A stretch of DNA of 44,698 nt from positions 1 through 44,698 of the forward strand of contig NZ_MUHU01000055.1 in the NCBI RefSeq assembly GCF_002105195.1, written 5' to 3'. This DNA is from Derxia lacustris (GTDB taxonomy: Bacteria > Pseudomonadota > Gammaproteobacteria > Burkholderiales > Burkholderiaceae_E). The first letter of the stretch is position 1. Each line of letters starts with the position of its first letter. A model generated the notes under the pieces. It was not told the origin of the DNA. It made no database searches and saw only the letters and a program-made list of their open reading frames with translations. Positions 27,521 to 35,315 of this stretch are shown here, in pieces. The translations under genes were made by a program, and so were the position numbers.

Positions 27521-29568
27521 CGATGCAGCTCGACGAACTGGACCGCAAGGCCACGGCCGCCTACGAGGGCTATGTGGTGCGCAAAGACTTGGTGCGCACC
27601 TTCAGCCGCCAGTTCCCGGTGCCTACCTACGTAGTTGAGTTTCTGCTCGGTCGCTATTGCGCGACGACGGACGAAGCCGAAATTCAGGAAGGCCTGGACA
27701 TCGTGCAACGGCAGCTGGGTTCTCGCACCGTGAAGGCTGGCGAGGAAGAGCTGTTCAAGGCCCGAGCGCGTGAATCCGGGTCCGTGAAAATCATCGACAT
27801 CATCACGGCCCGGCTTGACTCCAAAACCGATTCGTATGTCGCCACCTTGCCCAGTCTGAGGCTGAATGAGGTTCGGCTGACGCCAGAGATGGTCAAGGAC
27901 AACGAGCGCATGCTGACCGGTGGCTTCTACGCTGAGGTCACGCTGGGCTACGACGCCTCCATTGCTCAGGAAAAGGGTGGCCGCCCCTTTGGCGTGATTG
28001 CCCTGCGTGCCATCCAGCTGTCGAAGCGCGAGGTGCTGGACGCCTTGGCCAAGGGCCGCGAACAATTCACGACTGCCGAATGGCGCGACCTACTTCTGCG
28101 CAGCGTGGGCTTCGAGCCGGAGACCTTGCCCGAGCGGGCCAAAGACGCGCTGTTGCTCCGCATGGTCCCATTCGTCGAGCGCAACTACAACCTCGTCGAA
28201 CTCGGGCCTCGCGGCACGGGCAAATCGCACCTGTTTCAGCAGGTCTCGCCGTACGCGCACCTCATCTCTGGCGGTAAGGCCACGGTGGCCCGCATGTTCG
28301 TCAACAATGCCAGCGGCCAACGGGGCCTGGTGTGCCAGTACGACGTGGTCTGCTTCGACGAGGTGTCAGGCGTTTCCTTCGACCAGAAGGACGGCGTCAA
28401 CATCATGAAGGGCTACATGGAGAGCGGCGAGTTCTCTAGAGGTAAGGAAAGCATCCGCGCGGATGGCTCCATCGTGCTGGTGGGCAATTTTGACGTCGAC
28501 GTGGAGCACCAGCAGCGTATCGGCCATCTGTTCGGCCCACTTCCGCCCGAAATGCGAGACGACACGGCCTTCATGGACCGCATCCACTGTTTTCTTCCGG
28601 GCTGGGATGTACCAAAGCTGAATCCGGAGCTGTTCACCCAGCACTTTGGCTTAGTCAGCGATTTCCTGTCCGAGTGCTTCACTCAGCTGCGCAACCAAAG
28701 CCGGGTATCAACTCTGCAGGGGCGGGTCTATTGGGGCGGCGCGCTCTCAGGTCGAGACCTCAACGGTGTCAATAAGACCGTCAGCGGGTTGCTCAAGTTG
28801 CTGTATCCAGACGCGGCGACATCAGTCACCGACGAGGACTTGGAGTGGGCCGTTCGCTTGGCGTTAGAGGTACGGCGGCGAGTTAAAGAGCAGCAAAAGC
28901 GCATTGGTGCAGCTGAATTTCGCAACACCCACTTCAGCTACACCATGGGTGCCGAGGGAATTGAAAAGTTTGTCAGCACGCCAGAACTGCAAAGTCAGGG
29001 CGGCATCGGCGACGAGCCGCTCGAGTGCGGCCAGATTTGGACACTCAGTCCCGGCGGCCAGGACGAACACCCAGGGTTGTTTCGCCTGGAAGCTACTGAA
29101 GGGCCCGGCAGCGGCGTTCGCGTCCTCAATAACCCGGTGCCGGCGGCCTTCAAAGAATCCATTCGCTGTGCTGAGCAAAACCTCTATGCACGCTCACAGC
29201 AACTAGTCGGCGACCGCGACCCTCGGTCGCATGAGTTCTCGGTCCAGTTGCGTGGATTCGACGCAGCCAAGTCGGGGACTAAGACCGGAGTGGCGGCCCT
29301 CTTGGCCTTGTCCAGCGCCTTGCTGAAAAAGTCGGTACGTGGCGGCGTAATAGTCGTGGGCGAAGTGACGCTAGGCGGGACCATCGAACCCATTCACAAT
29401 GCAGTAACGCTCGCGGAAATTGCGGTCGAAAAAGGAGCTAAGTCTTTGCTACTGCCGGTTTCTTGCCGCCGACAACTATTCGACCTCTCCGATGAGATGG
29501 CAACCAAGCTCGATATTGAGTTTTACCAAGACGGGCGGGATGCCTTGCTGAAAGCTCTTGCGGATTAA
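27517..29568 (+). CDS. brxL: BrxL, BREX AAA+ / Lon-like effector
   Basis: A 683-residue BrxL, hallmark of type 1 BREX and required to block phage DNA replication. The AAA+ core has Walker A GPRGTGKSH (about residues 229-237) and an acidic VVCFDEVSGV Walker B. The C-terminal 120 residues resemble the Lon protease domain (GEVTLGGTIEPI, VEKGAKSLLLP), but the segment aligned with the catalytic GPSAG reads GTKTG and the Lys-bearing PIGGLKEK reads PIHNAVTL, so protease activity looks lost. Two starts are possible: GTG 27517, overlapping the pglZ stop, or ATG 27523, better spaced from AGGAG at 27508. It is the last gene of the defence operon. Confidence 0.94.
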   Translation: MTMQLDELDRKATAAYEGYVVRKDLVRTFSRQFPVPTYVVEFLLGRYCATTDEAEIQEGLDIVQRQLGSRTVKAGEEELFKARARESGSVKIIDIITARLDSKTDSYVATLPSLRLNEVRLTPEMVKDNERMLTGGFYAEVTLGYDASIAQEKGGRPFGVIALRAIQLSKREVLDALAKGREQFTTAEWRDLLLRSVGFEPETLPERAKDALLLRMVPFVERNYNLVELGPRGTGKSHLFQQVSPYAHLISGGKATVARMFVNNASGQRGLVCQYDVVCFDEVSGVSFDQKDGVNIMKGYMESGEFSRGKESIRADGSIVLVGNFDVDVEHQQRIGHLFGPLPPEMRDDTAFMDRIHCFLPGWDVPKLNPELFTQHFGLVSDFLSECFTQLRNQSRVSTLQGRVYWGGALSGRDLNGVNKTVSGLLKLLYPDAATSVTDEDLEWAVRLALEVRRRVKEQQKRIGAAEFRNTHFSYTMGAEGIEKFVSTPELQSQGGIGDEPLECGQIWTLSPGGQDEHPGLFRLEATEGPGSGVRVLNNPVPAAFKESIRCAEQNLYARSQQLVGDRDPRSHEFSVQLRGFDAAKSGTKTGVAALLALSSALLKKSVRGGVIVVGEVTLGGTIEPIHNAVTLAEIAVEKGAKSLLLPVSCRRQLFDLSDEMATKLDIEFYQDGRDALLKALAD

Positions 29569-29846
29569 GTATGACTTGGAAGCAAATTACTCTCAGCATA
29601 AGAGAATATAAGCATACTGTGTCCACAGTCGACTGTGTCAGGACAAAGTACAAACGAGCTTCGGCTCCACAAGCGCACTATCCAACCATCTCTATTATGG
29701 CAGATAGGGACTCTGTTTGAGATGCCCAGTCTTCAATGTCTTCAAAAATCAGCAAAGCGGTAGTCAAATACAAACTTATACCCACCGGACTACCGCCAGC
29801 TGTTTTTCACTAAAACAACCAAAAATCGTCGACCAACTAAACAGCC
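29569..29846. other. AT-rich spacer after BREX with a 14-bp palindrome
   Basis: Low-GC spacer between brxL and the convergent unknown gene. It contains the perfect palindrome CACAGTCGACTGTG (29624-29637). No gene and no strong U-tract terminator seen. Confidence 0.5.
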
Positions 29847-30425
29847 TTAATTGGCAGCAACGCCATCGCCACCGCTCGCGCCTTTCCTTTTGGCACACTG
29901 CCTTGCCAATTCCATCCCCACATCCGCGAGCAATTCGTCCATATTAGGAACGTCAAAATAGCCCTCCACCTTATTCACAAAATTAAAAATTTCGTGAATA
30001 TTCTCCAACGAAGTCGGCAACCTATCCCCTCGACACAACAGGGCTTTTTGCAAAAACAAGCCGGCCGCATTCACAAAGAGCGTGGCTTGCGGGAGCAAAC
30101 TCACCACGACTTCTTGGTACTCGTAGTATGCCTCTTGCACGCGGTACAACCTATTCGCAAAATGTGCGACTTGCGTTTTTAACGAATCTGGAGTCACCTC
30201 TCGCAGCTTTTGGTGTGACTCATCCTCAAACATCAGGCCAACCTCACTTCCTTGTGTAGACCACACATCCAGTTTACGCGACAAGCTTTCCGCATAAAGT
30301 GCCAGCACAGCAACCATAGGTGCAGTAAAGCCTTCTGTTTCCTGGGCCTCCTTTAAAATCTCATGCATTGCCCGCCCCAACATATGCAACGGCCGCTCAT
30401 TCAAACGCAGGTCAGTTTCCCTCAT
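29847..30425 (-). CDS. Unknown protein, low-GC orphan after BREX
   Basis: A 192-residue soluble protein starting at ATG 30423-30425 with GGAGG five bases upstream; a TTG a little earlier is less likely. I do not recognise the family. It is predicted mainly helical (RAMHEILKEAQETEGFTAPM, FANRLYRVQEAYYEYQEVVV), with no motifs of nucleases, toxins or DNA-binding domains that I can name. The C-terminus is Lys/Gly-rich. Its GC content is well below that of the BREX genes, it is convergent with brxL and stands alone, which suggests an independently acquired cargo gene, perhaps another defence or antidefence factor. Confidence 0.7.
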   Translation of the reverse strand: MRETDLRLNERPLHMLGRAMHEILKEAQETEGFTAPMVAVLALYAESLSRKLDVWSTQGSEVGLMFEDESHQKLREVTPDSLKTQVAHFANRLYRVQEAYYEYQEVVVSLLPQATLFVNAAGLFLQKALLCRGDRLPTSLENIHEIFNFVNKVEGYFDVPNMDELLADVGMELARQCAKRKGASGGDGVAAN

Positions 30426-31434
30426 GCCATCCTCCAAGCTTCGTTGTCAAAACCATCGCAGCCTTAATACACGTCGGGAAAACTCTCGACGGAAACTTAA
30501 TGCCGCAGTGCGAACAATAAGAGCACGACACAAAGACGAAACTCAACCCCCCGCGAAACCAGAAAGACAGCATGACCCGATGAAAATCACCAAAAAAAAT
30601 GCGTGCAAAAATCTATTTTTAAAGCTCACTTTGTTAAACATCGACGACCAAACAAAGTTTTCTACGAAAAGCCAAGTAAAAACATGTCAAACAAGCATGT
30701 CATACCGCTTCCACCTTTACAAGGCTTACATTACATTCGACGGACAGCACTTACTCGGCCCGCAGATTCCCCAGGAAACCACGCACAAATCAATGAATTT
30801 TCATCAATATAAAAAATTCGAATTCAACGTCGCTAACTGTGCAAATGTCACGCTTGCCGCCTTTTAATCTTTCCGTCGAAAAACAGCACCTTGACCATAA
30901 AAATTTGATTTTTCTCTTTTCCAACAAGGCTCAAAATTGTCCCTGTGTAGAAATCAATTCCAACAATGCCATGTTGCAATTGGATACAAATTTGTCTTTG
31001 GCTTCAAGAAAATTCGAGCGCCTAACCCACTTGTCGTCTTTCGCCCCTCTCTGGATGCGTAGCGAGCTTTCAGACACATCAAGAGTTGGCCAACCTACAA
31101 ACCCACCTGCGCTACATCGACTTGTCGACGACTTGCACAGCTTTCACCAATATCCAGCGTCCTCTTGGATGTACTTAAAGTGGATTTGGTCTGCGTTTCG
31201 CCGACCGTGCCTCCAAAATCAACTGGCGACGAACACCCGCAAGACGCTATGGCGGTCAGCGACATGCTGTCCGCCATAGCGATAACATCAACCGCCGCAC
31301 TCCTATGTACGAACAGGCTAGTTCCGCTTGCGCCCGATATAACCGCATAAAAATCAGAACGCCGGTAGTTTCCTGGTTATTGCCTCGCCTGGAATACCCA
31401 TTATTTCAGTGGTTATGTTTCGCCGTATCTACAA
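30426..31434. other. AT-rich non-coding region with a long hairpin (candidate origin)
   Basis: About 1 kb with no convincing gene on either strand; 30601-30660 is only 20/60 GC. Open frames exist but have unlike-protein composition and no start signals. The main structure is the hairpin at 31245-31281. The region is downstream of the IncQ-like repC gene, so a replication origin or single-strand initiation site is a possibility. I found no iteron array by eye. Confidence 0.5.
31245..31281. repeat. 37-nt near-perfect hairpin
   Basis: Outer stem CGCTATGGCGG (31245-31255) pairs perfectly with CCGCCATAGCG (31271-31281). After one T/T mismatch an inner CAGC/GCTG stem closes on the loop GACAT, giving 15 of 16 pairs. 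There is no U-tract on either side, so it is not a typical terminator. IncQ plasmids use hairpin initiation sites (ssi), which makes this a candidate by analogy. Confidence 0.7.
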
Positions 31435-31848
31435 TTAATCGTCTTCGTCCGACCGCACCTCTAACCCTAGTCGGATTCCGTGAGCGATACGCACCATGGC
31501 GGCCACATCTCCGGCACCACGCAGATAGTCAGGCGACATGCCTTGGGCTTTCATCTGCGCCTTCTGATTCGAAAACGCTCCGTTGACGAATCGGCGGAGT
31601 TCGCCCGCCTCCGTCACAACCTGCACGACATAGTGCCAACCCCGGTTTTTCCGGTGGTGCATCGCTTCGCCTTCAAACAAAACATCGCCGGGGAGCAGTT
31701 CTTCGTCACCCCGGAGATATTTGCCAGGGATGTCATTTGCCCCGTTCACATCAGCAGGCAACGGCAGCGACTGCCCCTTGCGAATGATTTTGGCCCAGTA
31801 GCGGCAGCGGGAATCACAAGGGTAAAGCGAGACAGAAAAGCTGTTCAT
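31435..31848 (-). CDS. Conserved island protein of unknown function
   Basis: A 137-residue protein with ATG at 31846-31848. The opening FSVSLYPCDSRCRYWAKIIRKG and the later PGDVLFEGEAMHHRKNRGWHYVVQVV and GAGDVAAMVRIAHGIRLGL segments look like a protein I have seen repeatedly on integrative elements and plasmids of proteobacteria, always without assigned function. It has no signal peptide or membrane segment. It precedes an AT-rich region and is transcribed away from the RepA-RepC operon end. Two 9-bp direct repeats (CTTTTATCT, 31900-31908 and 31915-31923) lie about 50-75 bp upstream and could be an operator. Confidence 0.75.
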   Translation of the reverse strand: MNSFSVSLYPCDSRCRYWAKIIRKGQSLPLPADVNGANDIPGKYLRGDEELLPGDVLFEGEAMHHRKNRGWHYVVQVVTEAGELRRFVNGAFSNQKAQMKAQGMSPDYLRGAGDVAAMVRIAHGIRLGLEVRSDEDD

Positions 31849-31899
31849 GTCGAGTCCTATGAGGTCACGGCCAAGTGCCGCAAACCGTCTAAGGACCGG

Positions 31900-31923
31900 C
31901 TTTTATCTTTCGACCTTTTATCT
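31900..31923. repeat. Tandem 9-bp direct repeat upstream of the island gene
   Basis: CTTTTATCT occurs at 31900-31908 and again at 31915-31923, 15 bp apart (about 1.5 turns). The placement 52-75 bp upstream of the minus-strand gene at 31848 suggests a regulator-binding site; promoter elements are not clear. Confidence 0.4.
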
Positions 31924-32053
31924 CGACACACCCGACGAAAGGCCAGAGATTTCATCCGTCGGTAAACACTTCTTTCCCATCAGAATCGCACGGTCGGTAC
32001 TTCGCAACCGTGTTCGTTAAACCAGGCCAGCCAATACTTTCTCCATGAACAAA

Positions 32054-32080
32054 GGGCCAGCATCTGTCGGATGCTGGCCC
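32054..32080 (-). terminator. Terminator of the repA-repC operon
   Basis: A perfect 11-bp stem, GGGCCAGCATC (32054-32064) and GATGCTGGCCC (32070-32080), with a 5-nt loop. On the minus strand it is followed by TTTGTTC, just beyond the repC stop. It is T-rich on the other side too and may be bidirectional. Confidence 0.8.
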
Positions 32081-32093
32081 GTCCTGTTGTTAT

Positions 32094-33008
32094 TTAATTT
32101 GTGGTGAATAGAGCCAAAAGCTCTTCTCCTAGGGAACGACAGGATTTGTGTGGGTCTGCGGGCATTGGAAGTGCCGCATGTGGCTGCTCGTTGTGCCGTA
32201 TGCCGTCCACGCCTTGCCTTTGTGCCATCTCGCTCTTGGTCACGACTACGCGCCGGCGAGCGATTTGGCGCAAATCGCCTTCCTGCACGATATGCCAGCC
32301 GGGCAGCCGGGCAAGCTTTTCCAGTTCGACATCAAGCTGTCGAAAGCGCCGCGTGGTCGAATCAGTACTTTCGGCATTTGAATACAGTCGTGCCAGAAGC
32401 GTTGACGTCTTGAACAGGACTGCCTTGCCAGGACTTACCGCTTGACTCAACGAGGCATGCAATGCCCGGCCCAACTCGGTCCGAAAGCTGAATCGCTCTT
32501 CGAGATTCACTGCTGCGTATTCCCGCCCCACAAGCGCACGGTGCGCCAGTGGGCATAGCGAAAAGCCCACCCGCCCCTGTTTTCCTCTTGTGTAGGTATA
32601 GTGCAAAAAAGGATGCGTCGTTTCGTCACCCTTAATGACCTTCAATCTAAGCCCGGCGAGGCGTTGCAGGGCGCCGGCAATCGTTGCTCCGCCGGAGCCT
32701 CCGCGCGCAATGCGCGCGTGAAGCGCCACTTCGTCGAGCGTTGCGCAAAATTGGGCTTCTGTTACATCACTTGACACTCGCTGGAACAAGTACGGTATTG
32801 ACTGCATTTGCATTCGTGCAATAGCAAGTAGGGCAAGCAGCACGGTCTGGTCACTGATTCCCAAGGCTTGCGACGCTGTCCACAAGTACTGTTTTTCGCC
32901 ACGCGTACACATCGATGACGAGGGCGGGCGATTTCCACGCTGAAGCGGCTGGAACACCGGGCACGCCAGAAGCGCTGGCGGGCAGTACGCAATGAGCTCA
33001 GGCGTCAT
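32094..33008 (-). CDS. repC: RepC-like replication initiator (IncQ type)
   Basis: A 304-residue protein resembling RepC of IncQ plasmids such as RSF1010, which binds the oriV iterons and opens the origin. Shared features are the VTEAQFCATLDEVALHARIARGGSGGATIAGALQRL recognition-helix region, the SLCPLAHRALVGREYAAVNLEERFSF block and the following ELGRALHASLSQAVSPGKA winged-helix part. It is fused in translation to repA by a 4-bp ATGA overlap, the same order (repA-repC) as in IncQ plasmids. This suggests the excised island can replicate. The C-terminal 70 residues are extra relative to RSF1010 RepC. Confidence 0.78.
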   Translation of the reverse strand: MTPELIAYCPPALLACPVFQPLQRGNRPPSSSMCTRGEKQYLWTASQALGISDQTVLLALLAIARMQMQSIPYLFQRVSSDVTEAQFCATLDEVALHARIARGGSGGATIAGALQRLAGLRLKVIKGDETTHPFLHYTYTRGKQGRVGFSLCPLAHRALVGREYAAVNLEERFSFRTELGRALHASLSQAVSPGKAVLFKTSTLLARLYSNAESTDSTTRRFRQLDVELEKLARLPGWHIVQEGDLRQIARRRVVVTKSEMAQRQGVDGIRHNEQPHAALPMPADPHKSCRSLGEELLALFTTN

Positions 33009-33973
33009 GCCGACTCACCCATGTCGCGAGTGCCACGGTTCGCCACTAGCGAAAGCACACCGTGGCTATTGCGCTGCAGAAAGCAACCGCCCTGCAGGCT
33101 GCGGTAGTTCGCCTTCACCAGGTCCATCTGCACTAGCGCACTGCGCTTCACGCCCAGCGGAAGGCGTTGTGATGCGCTCGACGCTGCTCCAGCCCCGGCA
33201 TCCCTTTCGCCCTTGCCCGGGGTCGACAGGTTCAATTGCCAACGCACAGTGTCAGTAATCGAGAGAGACCCGCGACCGGCTGATGCCTGATTTCCCATGC
33301 CGTTCACGACTGACAGCTTCGTGACGTGATGGGCGACGACGAGAGCGCATTCGTGCTCGACGGCCAGCCGCTGCAACTGCCGCAGCAACGCAGACATCTC
33401 TTTCGAGTCGTTCTCGTCGTCTGGATTGAAATGCCGCAGCGGGTCGAGCATCACGAGCCGTGCGCCACGCACGATGTCGTCCAGCTCCGCCGGCACTGGT
33501 CGAGCACCAGACACTTGCGGCAGGGGATGGCCCGCCAGTGGACTAATAACGAGATTTCGACTCAGTCGTTCAACGACCTCGTTCCACGTTAAGCCGAGAG
33601 TCGGGGCCCAAGGCTTGTCGGCCAGCATCAAGCCATGCACGGCGGCCGTGAGGCGTCGGTGCATGACGGCTTCGGTTTCTTCAGCCACCAGGAGCACCGC
33701 GCGCGCGGGCTCGACTGCGGCGCACTCGTTGAAGGCCTGATGAAGGAGGGTCGGAATCCCGAGGGCGACGGCCATGGCGAGCTGCAGCTCGAAGTACGTC
33801 TTGCCGATGCCGCCCGGACCAACCAGGGCGCCCACCGTGCGCACCTCGAGGCCAGGCAAAACGAAATCGGGGTCGGACGGAGGCGAATGCAGCGCCTCGC
33901 GGATGGACAGACGCGGCAGAGACGGCATGGCCGCCAGCGGGGGTTCATAAAGTGTGTTCATGCACGAGCACAT
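33005..33973 (-). CDS. repA: RepA-like hexameric DNA helicase (IncQ type)
   Basis: A 322-residue RecA-fold ATPase closely patterned on RSF1010 RepA: FVLPGLEVRTVGALVGPGGIGKTYFELQLA with Walker A GPGGIGKT at residues 52-59, Walker B-like RLVMLDPLRHFNPDDEN, HxxK-type VAHHVTK, and the RGSLSITDTVRWQLNL and VKANY segments. RepA unwinds DNA at the IncQ origin, loaded by RepC. Two in-frame ATGs (33973 and 33961) are possible. The promoter region carries one copy of a 22-bp repeat (34014-34035) and is insulated from the upstream gene by a terminator. Confidence 0.88.
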   Translation of the reverse strand: MCSCMNTLYEPPLAAMPSLPRLSIREALHSPPSDPDFVLPGLEVRTVGALVGPGGIGKTYFELQLAMAVALGIPTLLHQAFNECAAVEPARAVLLVAEETEAVMHRRLTAAVHGLMLADKPWAPTLGLTWNEVVERLSRNLVISPLAGHPLPQVSGARPVPAELDDIVRGARLVMLDPLRHFNPDDENDSKEMSALLRQLQRLAVEHECALVVAHHVTKLSVVNGMGNQASAGRGSLSITDTVRWQLNLSTPGKGERDAGAGAASSASQRLPLGVKRSALVQMDLVKANYRSLQGGCFLQRNSHGVLSLVANRGTRDMGESA

Positions 33974-34013
33974 GGATACGAGAGCGCCCGCCCGATGCGA
34001 GCGCCATCCCGAC

Positions 34014-34035
34014 CATCGACAGGTGCTGACAGCGA
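34014..34035 (-). promoter_or_regulatory. Shared 22-bp element upstream of repA
   Basis: Contains GGTGCTGAC; 20 of 22 bases match 35261-35282. The element lies about 40 bp before the repA start; its twin lies about 80 bp before another island operon in the same orientation. A common operator or promoter box is inferred. Confidence 0.5.
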
Positions 34036-34080
34036 TGGCTGCCAGTAAAGCCGGCGGATTTATTCGTGCCGAGAAAAGAG

Positions 34081-34110
34081 CCGGGCTCGACGCGAAAGCG
34101 CCGAGCCCGG
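34081..34110 (-). terminator. Terminator with a GAAA-tetraloop hairpin before repA
   Basis: A 9-bp stem (CCGGGCTCG at 34081-34089 with CGAGCCCGG at 34102-34110), a single mismatch, then a CGC-GAAA-GCG cap on the plus strand. On the minus strand it is followed by CTCTTTTCTC. It ends the unknown-gene operon ahead of repA. Confidence 0.75.
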
Positions 34111-34184
34111 GAGCGGAATGGCTGTTGTGCGATGGCCAGCGGCGAGTCGTCAGCGAATGAAAGCGCTGCGTCTACGTGAAAGAG

Positions 34185-34718
34185 TCAGTGTTCTGCCAGT
34201 TCGACTTCTCGGACAGCGACGCCGGGGAGCAATGATGGCCACGCCTGCGGCTGCGACAAGTAGACATGCAGCAGCCGATGCACAGCGCCGCTGTCAGCCG
34301 TCGGGACGACCGGCCGGCCGGGACGCGGCGCCGGCACGCAGAGCGTTGCTTGCAGCGGAAATTCGAGCATGCGTCCGAGCTCACCTCCTACGGTAGACAG
34401 CACGAGCGTCAGGCATCCCGATTGCCAGCAGTCATGCAGCCAGCGGGAAAACACGGGATTGCCGTATGCGGCAACGACTCGCAGCTGAAGGTCGGCAAGC
34501 TGGAAGACGACGACGGCAGCCTCGCTTCCATCCCCGACGGGCACGATGCGAACGTCGCATGCGACTGGCTTGCTTGCGTCTTCGAACTGGTGGAACACCG
34601 AGTCACGCGCAATGACGAGCAGGGAATTGACGGCCGTTCGGTTCAGGCTGTGGCGGTCCTCAGGACGCGCCAATGGCACGACGAGTGTCGGCTGGATGAT
34701 GGGGTGCATGTCCTGCAT
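34185..34718 (-). CDS. Unknown island protein
   Basis: A 177-residue protein. The ATG at 34716-34718 has a strong AGGAGA six bases upstream; the longer in-frame extension upstream is rejected on this ground. I do not recognise the family. It appears soluble, with beta-rich segments (DVRIVPVGDGSEAAVVVFQL, LRVVAAYGNPVFSRWLHDC) and no catalytic motif I can name. It lies 52 bp after the gene ending at 34771, so the two are probably one operon headed by the 22-bp element at 35261, and it is closed by the GAAA hairpin terminator. Confidence 0.7.
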   Translation of the reverse strand: MQDMHPIIQPTLVVPLARPEDRHSLNRTAVNSLLVIARDSVFHQFEDASKPVACDVRIVPVGDGSEAAVVVFQLADLQLRVVAAYGNPVFSRWLHDCWQSGCLTLVLSTVGGELGRMLEFPLQATLCVPAPRPGRPVVPTADSGAVHRLLHVYLSQPQAWPSLLPGVAVREVELAEH

Positions 34719-34770
34719 GGGTTCTCCTTTTGAGGGGTGTCCTGCCCTGTGTAGAAAACCCAATGCGTCA

Positions 34771-35181
34771 TCACGAAGGTGATGTGCCCTTCCGGCGAAC
34801 CCGCTTCCGGCCCACGCCGGCCTCGACCATCGCTGCCAGGAGCCGCGAGAACGCATCGCGCGTTTCCGCTGCCAAGGCCGCTTTGTTGGGAGCCAGCGCA
34901 TTGCGAGGGTCACGGTACCAGTCAACACCGGCATCAATCACCGACGGCAGGCTGCGCGCGCACCGCTCGCGGCGCTCGACATCACGACGCGCACGAGTGG
35001 CGTCTACGAGCCGCTGTGCTTGCACCAGCTCGTCCTCGGTCAACTTCTGCCGAAGCTCGTCGGGCACATGCTCGGCATCCTTGCCGAGACTGCCCAGGTA
35101 AACCGAAACGCCCCTGCCCCGCTCGGCGCTGTAGACAATGCGAATGAGCGCCCAACTGCGCTCGCGTTCTCGAAGCTGCAT
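34771..35181 (-). CDS. Unknown island protein
   Basis: A 136-residue, charged, probably helical protein (ELRQKLTEDELVQAQRLVDA, RRDVERRERCARSLPSVIDAGVDWYRD). The ATG at 35179-35181 is chosen because AGGAG lies five bases upstream, giving start MQLRERE; an ATG six codons earlier lacks such a site. It has a basic C-terminal tail (GRKRVRRKGTSPS) that could contact nucleic acid. Function is unknown; it is first in a two-gene minus-strand operon with the gene ending at 34185. Confidence 0.7.
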   Translation of the reverse strand: MQLRERERSWALIRIVYSAERGRGVSVYLGSLGKDAEHVPDELRQKLTEDELVQAQRLVDATRARRDVERRERCARSLPSVIDAGVDWYRDPRNALAPNKAALAAETRDAFSRLLAAMVEAGVGRKRVRRKGTSPS

Positions 35182-35260
35182 GCCGGCTCCTGACTGCATG
35201 TGGATGGAGCCACGTATAGATACTCAGGAGCGTGGCGCCGACTGCTGTCAGGGCCGCGGT

Positions 35261-35282
35261 CATCGACCGGTGCTGACTGCGA
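35261..35282 (-). promoter_or_regulatory. Second copy of the 22-bp element
   Basis: 20 of 22 bases match 34014-34035, same orientation. It is in the intergenic gap between the metallophosphoesterase stop and the start at 35181. Confidence 0.5.
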
Positions 35283-35315
35283 GACGTAGGCTCGGTAGGG
35301 GCACGAGTGGCGGTG

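Noticed and set aside
14479..29568. BREX type 2, 3, 5 or 6
   Set aside because: brxL is present and pglW, brxD, brxHI, brxHII, brxE and brxF are absent; the order brxA-brxB-brxC-pglX-pglZ-brxL is type 1.
30424..31279. Two plus-strand reading frames in the AT-rich region
   Set aside because: No start signals, unusual residue use, and they cross the 37-nt hairpin.
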